A DNA stretch of 64,000 nucleotides from Epithemia pelagica (taxonomy: Eukaryota; Bacillariophyta; Bacillariophyceae; Surirellales; Surirellaceae), in contig OX337228.1 of assembly GCA_946965045.2 (NCBI GenBank), positions 1,550,001 to 1,614,000 on the forward strand. The letters are read 5' to 3'. Made by a program: the position numbers and the translations under genes. This document shows positions 49,726-61,096 of the stretch, piece by piece; position 1 is the first letter of the stretch, and each line of letters begins with the position of its first letter. The notes beneath the pieces are model-generated. The model was given only the letters and a program-made list of their open reading frames with translations. It ran no database searches and was not told where the DNA came from.

Positions 49726-51531
49726 ATGAGGGTTGGCGTGTCCGTGTTGCGTGAAGGCTCGCTGTGCCTTCTACTGGTTGGCGTCGTGTGGTACCAAACG
49801 GTAACGTTGGTGGCGGCTCGTACCTGGAAGGATATCGAGCTTTTACATGGCTTGTCTCCTCCTCCCTTTAATGTCGACGTTTTGTTGGATCTCCAGACGG
49901 AGAAGGATCCATTGGATCCCTTTGTCTTTGTTCCCACGAGTGGTAAGCCTGTGGCGGCTCCCACCGCATCACCGGCCTTGCAACCGACACTGGTTCCCTC
50001 GACCAAGTACCCCACATGGCAACCTACGGACCGTCCCCAGGCACCTCCCACCAGGTTTCCCACTCAGTTTCCCACGTCCTTGGCACCCACATCACCCCAC
50101 CCCAGCTCACGTCCTTCCTCTCAACCTTCGGAGGAACCCGATCCCTATCCCTTTAACGAGCCACCCCTGTTTCCCAATCCCTGGTATTTTAACTATGACA
50201 CTCGTCCGAATGCCAGGTATGGGCCCGGTTACAATACCTTGAAATTCACAAATGCGGGCTTTTCTACACAGTATGAAAACAACCAATGGGCCAATAGCGA
50301 CCGCGTCGATGTGGCCTCGGACCCAGACTTTTATTGGACCGAGTTTGATTCCGAACAACAGGGAGGATCGGGACCATGGATGAATACCTTGGCCAATCAC
50401 TTGCCAACTCGGAATCAATGTGGTCGCGTTGGCTTACAATCTCCCATTAATGTGGAGCACAATGGATTGGGCGAATGCGAAGAGACACACGAAATCCGAT
50501 CTCGAGTACGTGGAAGAGAGTCTGCTCTTTGTTTGTTGTGAATACTGACACTATTTGTCTTACAACTTACAACGCTGTTTCTTGTTTGGTAGCCGGGTGA
50601 TTTCCGCTTGGCAAGCAGTAAGGTCAAAAAGGAGATTCAAAGCAATAAGCTACGGTTACGGTACCAACGACGTCCCTGTTCGAATCTGAATGCACCGGAA
50701 TGTCAAGAACCGGATCCCCCCATGGCCGATTTCCCCAATGGTTGGGGTGGATTTGCCGATGCCATGCATGTTGACTTCAAGGTTCCCAGTGAACACTTAT
50801 TGAATGGAGTCCGCTACGATGCTGAATTACAAGTCTTTCATTTGCACAAGAATCGTCGTCGCATGCCCTCGACAGCCACCTTGATTCGAGCCACAGCCGA
50901 TGGTTTTAATTGGTACTTTGACGAAGTCCTCCAAGCCTTTCAATTTGAATTTCATCGCGATGCATTGTTGTGTGCCTCCAAACAACGACGAGAACGAAAA
51001 TTGGTCCAAGACTTTTATCAACAAGTGCTGGTCGGTACAGAAACATCAACAGGCACCAACAATACCAACAATCGTCCCAGGACGACAGATTACACTTCGT
51101 GGGCACACTATTCAATTGAATCGGATGAGCCGGGGTATTACGACAATGTCAACAACAACAACAACAACCAAACGTCCTCCGGTCGTGGCGGCGGTTCGTT
51201 GCGGGGTGCTGCCTCCCATCGTGAATTGCAAACGGGTGTTTGGGATCCACATCATCCCATGGTGCAACCCAGTGTGTACTTTTACCGATACGAAGGATCC
51301 CTGACAGAGCCGCCCTGTTCGGAATGGGTGTCGTGGTTTGTAACCGATGTGCCCATGACCATTGGTCTTGAGCAATTGGAGCAATTGAAAAACATTTTGT
51401 TCAATCATATCGATCACAATTGTCGTCGGACCAGTGTCCATTACCAACACTCGGTCGCACGACCCATTCAAGAAACCATGAATCGACCAGTGACACTCTG
51501 TACCAGTTTGGATTTTGCGCCGGATCCCTAA
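49726..51531 (+). CDS. Secreted alpha-carbonic-anhydrase-like protein lacking zinc ligands
   Basis: Exons 49726-50505 and 50593-51531 give 572 residues. A signal peptide (LCLLLVGVVWYQTVTLVAA) is followed by a Pro/Thr/Ser stalk (PTxxP repeats, about 80-140) typical of diatom surface proteins, then the alpha-CA domain: GRVGLQSPINVEHNG, ADAMHVDFKVPSEHLLNGVR, YDAELQVFHLHKN and YEGSLTEPPCSEWVSWFVTD. Of the three zinc-binding His in active enzymes (FHFHW and AELHLVH), only the first is kept: the second position is Asp (MHVDF) and the third Gln (AELQVFH). An Asn-rich insert lies near 440-460. It is therefore probably a non-catalytic CA-related protein at the cell surface; a different metal site is possible. 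Confidence 0.85.
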
Positions 51532-51883
51532 TGCAAGAGGTGGTTTGATCCACACGGCAGCGTCCCACCTTTTGTTCCGATGGCCGTTTTGGGGGCTCGA
51601 GCTATGTTGCGAGTTGTGTTGTTTCGGCTCGAGGCCGTCTGCTCCTGGTGTGTTGCCAAGGTCCGTCACCTATACAAAGCCTATGTAGAAGAACGGTGAC
51701 ACACAAACACACACACTATATGAGCTCTTTTGCTTCTATTTGTGTAAATAGCCATATCGCTTTAACCAAAACGACAGCACAGAGATTCACAATCTCTGGC
51801 ATACAGATGCAGACGTTGCTCCTTCCATCCATGTTTGCATCTATTGTTGCATTCATGGGAACGCGCATGTTTGGGAACATGCT
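51532..51883. other. Convergent 3' intergenic region
   Basis: 352 bp between two stop codons; holds both 3' UTRs, nothing else seen. Confidence 0.5.
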
Positions 51884-53206
51884 TTAGGACACGCATTCTT
51901 CGTATTCAATGTCGGTAATGTAGACATTGCCTTGGAGTGAGATGCAGGGAGTGGGATCGTGATATTTGCGACCCGAATTTTGTTTGGGCACCAAGCTCCA
52001 GTCCTCCGATTCGTCATTGAAATACTCCGAGGTGGAATTGCTGACATCGCCATAGTCGTCCACGTCTTGCGCATTTCCCACCACCTTCCAACTCCAAAAG
52101 GTATGACTGCCCGTTGTTTTGGTCCGATATTGTTTGAATTGGACCATGGTTCCTTCTTGATTGGACAATTTGTGATGAGGATGATTGGAGTTGGTATTGC
52201 CGACACTGCTGCTGCCATTGGTGTTGGTTGCAATACTACTGGAACCACCTTCGCACAATATTTGATGATTGCCGACATCCAGAGCACAGGAAAAGCTGTA
52301 GTGACCAATGCCACTGCTTCCCACTGTGGTTGTACGAGTAGGCGAATACCAACCAATCCGCAATTGACTAAAGCGACCAAAGACAACAGTAAAGGAGGCA
52401 ATGATGCGAGAATGCCCGACGGATTGCAAAGAAAAGGACATGAAACGGGGGCTGGAAATAGAATAGGGGAACCGATGGTGCCAGTTGTTATTGTTGTGAT
52501 TGGAATGGCGACTGTGACTGCTGCCATTCAAAGTACTGTTGCTCGTTGTCGGTGGGGAGGAAAGTGACCACGAGTTGGAGGGCGGTGATGAATGGGGATG
52601 GGAGATTTCGTATTCAATCGGTCCCTCATCAGAACAGGGCGTGATCTCAATCGTATAAAATTCCAACAGGGGTAAATGATAATACTCGAGAAGGTGATCA
52701 AAATCGGCCGAGGGGGCCGGTGGGGCTGGCGGTCTTCGTTGTCTGGTGGAAACCGAAAAGTGTGGTTGTTGTTGTTGCCATTGACTCTTTTTGCGCAAAA
52801 AGGAAATGAGACTTTGAAACAGTGGAGGGTCCCAATCGATAAAAATGTTGCCATGGCGATCCTTCTCCAAGGTATCATCCCATCGACCACTAAACTTGGC
52901 CGCCAACATGGAATCCGGAATGCATGTCAAGGTACGACGCAAGACGCAAATATCGGTGCATCCACCCACATTCAAGTGCAAGACGTCGCTCGGTGTCGCA
53001 CCGCCCAAAGCCTGGGTCAAGAGGGCCTCGCGCCGATTCAAGTCGCGTTCGCGATGATCCAAATCCTTGGCGCGTTTCTTGAGACGACGAATAAAGGATT
53101 CCAAACCTAAGGAGTCTTCTTCTGGCTGTTGGACTGGTTCATCCTTGTCGCTCTTGGGGGGAGAATCATCGTCCTGGGAAATGGAGGATGAACGAAAGGA
53201 AGACAT
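51884..53206 (-). CDS. BTB/POZ (KCTD/T1-type) domain protein
   Basis: 440 residues from ATG 53206 in good context; the frame extends upstream without another ATG. An N-terminal coiled coil (LESFIRRLKKRAKDLDHRER, DLNRREALLTQAL) leads into a T1-type BTB domain: DVLHLNVGGCTDICVLRRTL, PDSMLAAKFSGRWDDTLEKD and GNIFIDWDPPLFQSLISFLR, ending with LLEYYHLPLLEF. KCTD proteins use this fold to oligomerise and often serve as cullin-3 adaptors. The C-terminal half (about 255-440, SPRFMSFSLQSVGHSRIIAS, SGIGHYSFSCALDVGNHQIL, HTFWSWKVVGNA) is beta-rich and could be the substrate-binding part; its family is not recognised. Confidence 0.85.
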   Translation of the reverse strand: MSSFRSSSISQDDDSPPKSDKDEPVQQPEEDSLGLESFIRRLKKRAKDLDHRERDLNRREALLTQALGGATPSDVLHLNVGGCTDICVLRRTLTCIPDSMLAAKFSGRWDDTLEKDRHGNIFIDWDPPLFQSLISFLRKKSQWQQQQPHFSVSTRQRRPPAPPAPSADFDHLLEYYHLPLLEFYTIEITPCSDEGPIEYEISHPHSSPPSNSWSLSSPPTTSNSTLNGSSHSRHSNHNNNNWHHRFPYSISSPRFMSFSLQSVGHSRIIASFTVVFGRFSQLRIGWYSPTRTTTVGSSGIGHYSFSCALDVGNHQILCEGGSSSIATNTNGSSSVGNTNSNHPHHKLSNQEGTMVQFKQYRTKTTGSHTFWSWKVVGNAQDVDDYGDVSNSTSEYFNDESEDWSLVPKQNSGRKYHDPTPCISLQGNVYITDIEYEECVS

Positions 53207-54148
53207 GGTGTTGATGGGAAAGGGTGTCCAATGACGAGACGACCGCCGCTGCACCAATTCTTCAGATCACGAAACAGAAGGAAAGATTCAAGTTCTCTTT
53301 CATTCACCAAGACACACAGACATAAGAGATCAAAGATGCATAAAGTAGATCAGATGGCACTATCAATGGAGGCAACCTCAACCTTCCACCCTTGTCTTGT
53401 CTTCTCTTTGTTGTATGGATGTTCCAAAATAGGTGCACACACGCATCACCAGCATCAACTTGCCTCCATTGTATTGGTTACTACATTGGTTACGAATACA
53501 GAGATGCTTGCGTTTGGATGCTCCGGCATGTTCCCTGTCTGGCGCGCTGGCGTCTCATTCGTGTGATGGACGAACGCCTCGAACTCCGGAGCGGACGTAT
53601 CTGGCCAACAATCAACAGTTGAACATCAACATTTTCCCCATCGACCACTAGGGCGTAACCAGTGGGGGGACTTAGTGCTCACTTGCCAAACAACAACAAA
53701 AATCAGGAGAGACTGAAAGGGCAACGAAACACAACCGAGGACGAACGTTACTAGAAGACAAGAAGAAGAACACCCCATCGATTCCTTCGTCCTTCATCCT
53801 CATTCAGATCCACCGAGGGAAAAAGTGTGGTGTTTTGCCTTGCGAAAGAATCTCATTGTGCAAGAGGTAGAAGAAGCAAGCAGCAAGCAATTCACATCAA
53901 TCGAATCTAGAGGTTGCGGATCATACCGTAGTTTTGTTGCAACATACACACACGAGCATTGGTGGTGGATTGCTCGGTTTGGTTGTGGGTGTTTCTGTTT
54001 CTTGTTGTTGCGGCTCGCAAGCAGGAATACCTCGTAGTAGCCCAAAACCTGAATTGAGCAGTACTTTTGTACACAACCGACTTTCAAAGACGGACGAGGT
54101 GAAACAAGAGACACATTGGTCCACCGCTTCTTCCCGAATCCTTTCATC
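53207..54148. promoter_or_regulatory. Divergent intergenic region upstream of exportin-1
   Basis: 942 bp between start codons of the BTB gene and exportin-1. Short ORFs (53231-53651, 53825-54170) lack recognisable features and are probably non-coding or 5' UTR. No repeat was found. Confidence 0.5.
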
Positions 54149-57100
54149 ATGTCGGACTTTACAAGTTTAACCAATCGTTTGTGGGATGGTCAAGAATTTG
54201 ATGTGTCCGTCTTGGATCAAATCGTCACGGCTGCGTACGATCCCATCAATCCCAATCGATCGGCGGCCAATCAGTTTTTGATGCAATTGCAAGAGGCACC
54301 GGAATTGTGGCGACAGGCCGACTCCATTATTGAAAAGGCCACCAATCCGCAAGCACGCTTCTTTGGCCTTCAAGTCTTGGACGATGCCATTCGCATGCGA
54401 TGGAAAATATTACCCGCGGATCAAAAGGAGGGGATCAAAAACTTTGTGGTGGGGAAAATCATTCACATGTCACAGGAAGAGGCTACCCTGACGCGCGAAA
54501 AGGTCTTGATTGGAAAATTAAACCTCACATTGGTGGAAATTCTCAAAAAGGAATGGCCGCACAATTGGCCGAGCTTTATAAGCGATTTGGTTGGCAGCTC
54601 CAGAACGTCGGAAATTTTGTGTGAAAATAACATGCAAATATTAAAGCTCTTATCGGAAGAAGTCTTTGATTTCTCACGCGATCAAATGGTAACAGAAAAG
54701 GTGAAACAAATGAAGGAATCCTTGAATGGAGAATTTTCGCAAATTTATCAATTATGTGAATTTGTTTTGGAACATTCGCAACGACCGTCCTTGTTACGGG
54801 TCACCTTGCAAACCTTGCAACGATTCTTGACGTGGATCCCTTTGGGATATATCTTTCGAACCAGTTTGATTGAAAAGCTGGTCAATAAATTCTTTCCCAG
54901 TCCAATTTTTCGGAATGAAGCCTTGGAATGCTTGACAGAAATCGGGTGTTTGCAAGATTTGGAACCGCAATACGATCCTTTGTTTCGGGAGTTGTTCTCC
55001 ACCTTTTTGACCCGACTGGCCGATGTCTTTGGACCGGAAACGGATTTACAACCCGCATTCGAGAATGGGAGCGAACAAGATCGATACTTTATTCAAAAAC
55101 TGGCCCTCTTTCTATCTGGATTTTTCAAGGCACATTTCAGAGTCTTGGAGGTACCGGAAACGCATCAGGCCTTGATTACGGGTTTGTTTTATATGGTCCG
55201 CGTATCCGAAGTCAAGGAGACGGAAATTTTTCGAATTTGTTTGGAAGCCTGGTTCATGCTGGCGGAAGACTTGTACAAGTCCGATTTTGGCAATCATGGC
55301 AGTGTTACCAATGGATCCGGCTTGAAACTGGGCATGAATGGAGGACAACCGCAATCACGCAAATTCTTGTATTCGCCCGTTTTGAATGGAGTACGGCAAG
55401 TCATGATTGCCAACATGGCCAAGCCGGAAGAAGTCTTAATTGTGGAAGATGAGAATGGGGACATTGTCCGAGAAACCACCAAAGATACCGATGTGATTGC
55501 ACAATACAAAACCATGCGTGATACTCTTGTCTACTTGACCCATTTGAATTGTGAAGATACCGAAAGTATCATGTTGGCCAAACTCACTGAGCAAGTAGAA
55601 GGAACAGCCTGGAGTTGGAACAACTTAAACACCTTGTGCTGGGCGATTGGCAGTATTTCTGGCGCCATGGCCGAAGACGAAGAGAAGCGGTTTTTGGTTA
55701 CGGTGATCAAGGATCTATTGGGGCTCTGCGAACAAAAACGGGGAAAAGACAACAAGGCTGTTGTGGCATCCAATATCATGTACGTGGTGGGACAGTATCC
55801 GCGATTCTTGAAAGCTCATTGGAAATTCCTTAAAACAGTCGTCAACAAACTCTTTGAGTTTATGCATGAATCCCATCCCGGTGTCCAAGATATGGCCTGC
55901 GATACATTTTTGAAGATTGCCGGGAAATGCAAACGAAAATTTGTCACGATACAAGCCGAAGAAACGGCACCTTTCCTATGTGAATTGGTAGAAATGCTAC
56001 CCAGTGTCATTTCGGACCTGGAACCTCATCAAGTACAGGCCTTTTACGAAGCGGCCGGTGTCATGCTCAGTGACAAGGGACCGTCTGTGGCCGTGGATCG
56101 GAGAGCACTTTTGGGGAAACTCATGGAATTGCCCAATCGAACGTGGAGAATTATCATGGAACAGGCTGGCCGGAACGTGGAATCCCTCGTGGAACCAAAC
56201 ACCATGAAGGAAATTGTTAAAATTCTCAAAACCAACAATCGAGTATGCGGAGCGGTTGGTTCCCTCTTTATGCATCAACTCCAATCCTTCTTCTTGGATA
56301 TGCTTAATGTCTACAAGGTATATTCCGAACGCATCGCCTCGGCCGTGGCACAACATGGGGCAGTAGCCACACAACACTCCTTGGTTCGAATGATGCGGAG
56401 TGCCAAGAAGGAAATTTTGCGATTGTTGATTGTCTTTATTGAAAGCAGCGGTCCACCCGAAGCGGAACCAAGGGCCGTGGCACAAGGATTCATCCCACCC
56501 GTATTAGATCCCATTTTGGGAGACTACAAACGGGGCATTCCGGGGAGTCGCGATCCCGAAGTCTTGAGATTGTTTGCCACAGTGGTGGAGCACTTAAAGA
56601 CAAACGTGTTGGACGATGTCGCACGTATTATGGATGCAGTGTTTGAAGTGACATTGGATATGATTACGAAAAACTTTGAAGATTTCCCCGAACATCGTAT
56701 TCAATTCTTTGAATTTTTGCGAGCCGTCAATAAGCATTGCTTCCCCGCTCTCTTTACCATACCGGCAGAGCACCAAAAACTAGTCGTGCATTCCATTGTT
56801 TGGGCCATGAAACACACGGAACGAAACATTGCCGACACGGTACGTTGCGGTGGAGACTCGACCAATTGAGTAAATTTCTCTCCAGTGTTCTCATTTAACG
56901 TTGTTTTGTGCTTCTCGTTTACAGGGATTAGAGATTTTACACGAGTTATTGCTCAACGTTGAACGCTCACCTAATGTGGCACAAACATTCTACCAACAAT
57001 ACCTCCTTTCCCTTATTCAGGATGTTTTTGCGGTCATGACAGACCGTCTACACAAATCAGGGTTCCGGATGCACGCCACTCTACTGCGCTCCATGTTTCA

Positions 57101-57464
57101 CATGGTCCAAAACAACCAAGTGACTGTTCCCCTTTTCGACCCCGCTTCTCAAGCGGCTGGTACAACCAATCAAGCTTTTCTGCGTGAGCACATATCTGGT
57201 CTATTAGTACAAAGCTTCCGTAATTTGTCGAGACCTCAAGTATCGAAGTTTGTGGAAGGGATGTTCGACACAAGAATGGACTTGGCAACTTTCAAGACAC
57301 ATTTGCGAGATTTCTTGATTGAATTGAAAGAGTTCAGTGCCGAAGACAATTCCGCCTTGTTTGTAGAAGAACAAGAAAAGGCGGCTAGAGAACGCGAACA
57401 AGCAATAAGAGCACAGCGAAGCGCCGTTCCAGGGATGTTGAAACCCTCAGAAGTCGAACATTGA
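54149..57464 (+). CDS. XPO1: Exportin-1 (CRM1) nuclear export receptor
   Basis: HEAT-repeat karyopherin that exports NES cargo with RanGTP. Exons 54149-56839 and 56925-57464 (donor ACG|GTACGT, acceptor TTTACAG) give 1076 residues, the normal length. The N-terminal CRIME/importin-beta part has [20 protein letters not shown] and [15 protein letters not shown]. The NES-groove region is near-identical to animal CRM1: [39 protein letters not shown] and [18 protein letters not shown]. Cys527, equivalent to human Cys528, is present, so leptomycin B sensitivity is predicted. The single intron lies in the last quarter, between NIADT and GLEILHELL. Confidence 0.97.
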
Positions 57465-57896
57465 TGACGATGATCATCAATAGTAATGATAGTAGAGCAC
57501 ATGGTAGATTGGCGCGTTTATGTTGCTTTTCGTGCTACTTCCATTCGAGGCATAAAGTGCCAGAAGTGAAATGACCGCGTCCTTTGTATAAATGCAAACG
57601 TGAAGCGACACAGCAAGCTCTCCCCCACGACGGGGTCTCGAACTGGTGGTCAACCGGGATTTCTCTTTAGATATTTGATTCGAAGCCCGAACGTTCTAAA
57701 TAAAGATTATTTCCCTAAACAAGATATCAACTCCAGTTTCTCTGACAGTCATGGAGGTCAAGAGGGCCTCTCATTTTTTAGCATTGAGATGGTCCCGTCG
57801 CTAATCGCTGTGCCAGAAAGCATCTCTGGTCACGCCCCTCAGGGAAAACTAAATACAAACTAACAACATTGTGGGGACATACGACCCACATCAATC
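57465..57896. other. Convergent 3' intergenic region
   Basis: 432 bp between the stops of exportin-1 and HSP90. A ggggtctcgaactgg stretch near 57632 recalls a tRNA T-arm but does not fold as one. Confidence 0.5.
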
Positions 57897-60366
57897 TTAA
57901 TCTTCGGTAACAATCTCAGCATCCTTGATGCCTCCTTCGTCGTCGACTGCAGCCGATGCTTGGTCGTCCATGAGACCAATAACTCGTTTGGCAAAACCTC
58001 GTAAATCCGAAACATCGTAACCACTGGTCATTGCCGCCACATCGTACATCAATAAGGCAGTATCTTCCAACTCGGGAGATTCCTTGTCAGCCTCATCTCG
58101 AACACGACGATCCAAATCCTTCACAATGGCATGATTGGGATTTATCTCCAAAATGGCCTTGTTCATGCCTAGATCGGCATTGCTACCAGTGGCCACTGCT
58201 TGAGCGCGCATATAACGCTGCATGGTAGGACTCATCCCGTACGCTCCTTGCACCAAAACAGCGGGTGAACTGGTGAGATCGCTCGACACGATCACCTTTT
58301 CAACCTTGCCTCGTAACAAGGGCTCCAAATAGTCCACGAGTGGCTTGTATTGAGCTTGCAATTCTTCCTTCTTCTTTTTCTTGGCTTCCTCTGATTCGGG
58401 GTCAGTTTCATCCGAGTCACTATCCAGTTTCAAGTTTTCCTTGGCTGCATTCACCAAATCCAATTCTTTGTAGCTTCGTAAACTCTCCATCATGATTTCA
58501 TCCAATGGCTCGGTACAGAACAATACTTCGAAACCCTTGCCCTTCAGTTTTTCTAAAACTGGATTCATCGACACCGATTCCAAACCATCACCTGTCAGGT
58601 AATAGATTGCCTTTTGCTTCTCCGGCATGTTTGCCACATACTCGTCCAAAGATGTATACTCATCATCCGATTTACTGGAGAAAAATCGCAAAAGAGGGGC
58701 AATGTCTTTGCGATTGACATCGTCTTCAATGGCCCCAACTTTGAGGTACTTTCCAAAATTCACCCAGAACCGTTTGTTGTACATGTTCGCCTTGTCCTCT
58801 TTCTCCTCAGCGTCTTCTTCTGTTTCGTCGTCGTCATCGTCTTGTTCGGCAATGTCTCGAATCATATCCAACGACTTGCGCACCAATCGTTTGTTGATAA
58901 TGGACAAGACTTTGGATTTTTGCAAAATTTCTCGACTCACATTGAGCGGCAAATCATTACTATCCACCACACCTCGCACAAATTTCAACCATCGAGGCAT
59001 CAGATCTTCAAACTGGTCATTGATAAAGACTCGTTTGACGTACAATCGCAAATTACGACTGTTGTCATCAAACATATCACGAGATAGTTCAAAGGGCAGC
59101 ATACCTGGAATGTACAACAAGGCCTTACATTCCACTTGTCCCTCCAAGACAAAATGTGTCCATTTCATTGGTGTGTCGTACGACGATCGGAAGGCAGATT
59201 TGTAAAAGTCTTCATATTCCGTGTCGGTCACCTCTTTGGGTGGACGCAGCCACAATGGCTTGTTGCTATTGATCAATTCATAGGCTTGCGTAGTTTCAGG
59301 TGCAGTCTTGGTTTTGGGTTCTTCCCCCTCAGGCAAGTCCTTGTTGGCTTCGTCGTCTGGTACTTGGACGTATTCAGTCTTTTCCTTCCACAAGTTGATG
59401 GGGAATTCAATGTATTCGGAATAACGATTCAACAAGTCTTCCAAGGTACTTGTTTCCAAATACTCGGCGGCATCATCTTTAAGATGCAGAATCAACCGTG
59501 TCCCCGAACCTCCGCCAAACAAATTTTCGTCATTTTCATCATCCTTTAGTTCTTCAATAGTATAGGACGACCCACCAACATCAGCGCAAGTCCATCGATA
59601 GGGTTTTGAATCTGGTTGCATTGACTTGGTCACGACTTGTACCTTATCAGCCACCAAATAGGCCGAATAAAAACCCACACCAAATTGTCCAATCAAATTC
59701 ACATCGGCTGTCCCTTCTCCAAGAGCTTGAACAAAGGCTCGAGTTCCACTCTGTGCAATGCGACCCAAGTTATTTACCAATTCGTCCTTGGTCATCCCTA
59801 CACCCGTATCTTCAATAATCAAGGTGTTCTCTTCCATATTGCTCTGGATGCGAATTTGGGGTAAAGCCTCACCCTCATTGCTGTCCGACGTGAGACTCAA
59901 GAATCGTTTCTTGTCACAGGCATCGGCCGCATTTGAGACCAATTCACGCAAAAAGATATCCTTGTCGGAGTACAAGGAATTGATAATCAAATCCATGACA
60001 CGTCCCACATCACTCTGCAGTGTTCACAAACCAAACCAAAAATAAGCGCACATCAGAATGGAACTATGAACTGGGCCACAGCATTATGAGAGAGTCCTCG
60101 CTACGTACCGTAAAGGTATAGGATTCGCTGCTTGCCACTTCCGTCGCTTCGTCGTCGGTGGTGGAAAACAGACCAAATTTCCTTCTCTTGTTCTTGTGCG
60201 GCGAATTCGCTACACAGGCGGCAGTGGTCGGAATACGATAGGCTGCATCGTGACGGAGACTGTCCGAACGACAGCGACGTGCCGTCATGGGTACAAAAGC
60301 CGTAGTCAAAGAGGCCGACGACGATACTGCGACGGCTGCCGCAACCGCTGACCATGTAAACTTCAT
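57897..60366 (-). CDS. HSP90C: Plastid-targeted HSP90 chaperone (HSP90C)
   Basis: Two exons (60366-60109 and 60014-57897) give 791 residues. Exon 1 encodes a bipartite leader: a signal peptide (MKFTWSAVAAAVAVSSSASL) ending in an ASAFAP-like site TTAF|VP, then an Arg/Ser-rich transit part, as used for import into complex plastids. Exon 2 starts SDVGRVMDLIINSLYSDKD, IFLRELVSNAADACDK, with ATP-site motifs IEDTGVGMTKDELVNNLG and GQFGVGFYSAYLVADKV. Middle domain: LPLNVSREILQKSK. There is no KDEL (ER) and no MEEVD (cytosol) ending; the tail is DAEIVTED. The intron separates the targeting leader from the chaperone. Confidence 0.94.
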
Positions 60367-60684
60367 CTCAAAATAATATTACGAGTGCAATAGAAGGAGG
60401 GAATGAAATGATGATGGAGATGCAGCAGCAGTAAGGGTATACCCGACGACAGGCGCTATTTGTTTTCTATATGTTTTCTCCAAAGATCCAATCCATCGAA
60501 AGATGGATGGATGGATATGGGAATCTGTCTCAAACCCACACCCAACACCGCCACGTGGAAAATGTCTTTTTGCTGGCACCCCACAGGAGAGCTATGGTGG
60601 ATGGGAAGAAGCTAGCGCCCTCTAGTAGCTCTGTACCTAGCCAGAGAGTACTCCGCCAACTCTTCTACCAATGACCAATAGACA

Positions 60685-60716
60685 AAAAAGAGGTGATCTT
60701 AAAAAGAGGTGATCTT
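60685..60716. repeat. Perfect tandem duplication of a 16-bp unit
   Basis: AAAAAGAGGTGATCTT occurs twice head to tail at 60685-60700 and 60701-60716, in intergenic DNA upstream of HSP90. Confidence 0.9.
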
Positions 60717-61061
60717 CAACCGAAATAGGAAGACAATTAACGTAGATCTAGACCCAATTACCACATCATAGGATAACATTGGCAACGGACTAGGTAGGTA
60801 GAATTAGAATGGCAAAGGATGACTCATCACGGGGAGTACGGGGTGTAATAGAGACACATCACAAGACGGCCTGCCAATTGTCAATGGTCAATGCCATCGA
60901 ACAAGATTCATTCATGTGAATCATGAATCTCTTGTTCTTGCGTTTTCGTCGGAGGCTTCATCTTCATCTCCGTCGGCTTTTCGCACCTTATACCGAAATT
61001 ACGGCAGCACTCCAAGCTTAGAGGTATGAGAAGTACCTAGCTACTAGGCTACCTCTAAAGA

Positions 61062-61096
61062 TAGCAGTCGCCAACAACCACGCCATGCGACTGCTA
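61062..61096. repeat. Perfect 10-bp inverted repeat with 15-bp loop
   Basis: TAGCAGTCGC (61062-61071) pairs with GCGACTGCTA (61087-61096). CTACCTCT lies just before (61049-61056) and just after (61093-61100), and CTAGCTA motifs occur on each side, so the unit is roughly symmetrical over about 100 bp. Confidence 0.7.

Noticed and set aside
57600-57690. tRNA-like stretch (ggggtctcgaactgg)
   Set aside because: The T-stem does not pair and no acceptor or anticodon arms can be drawn.
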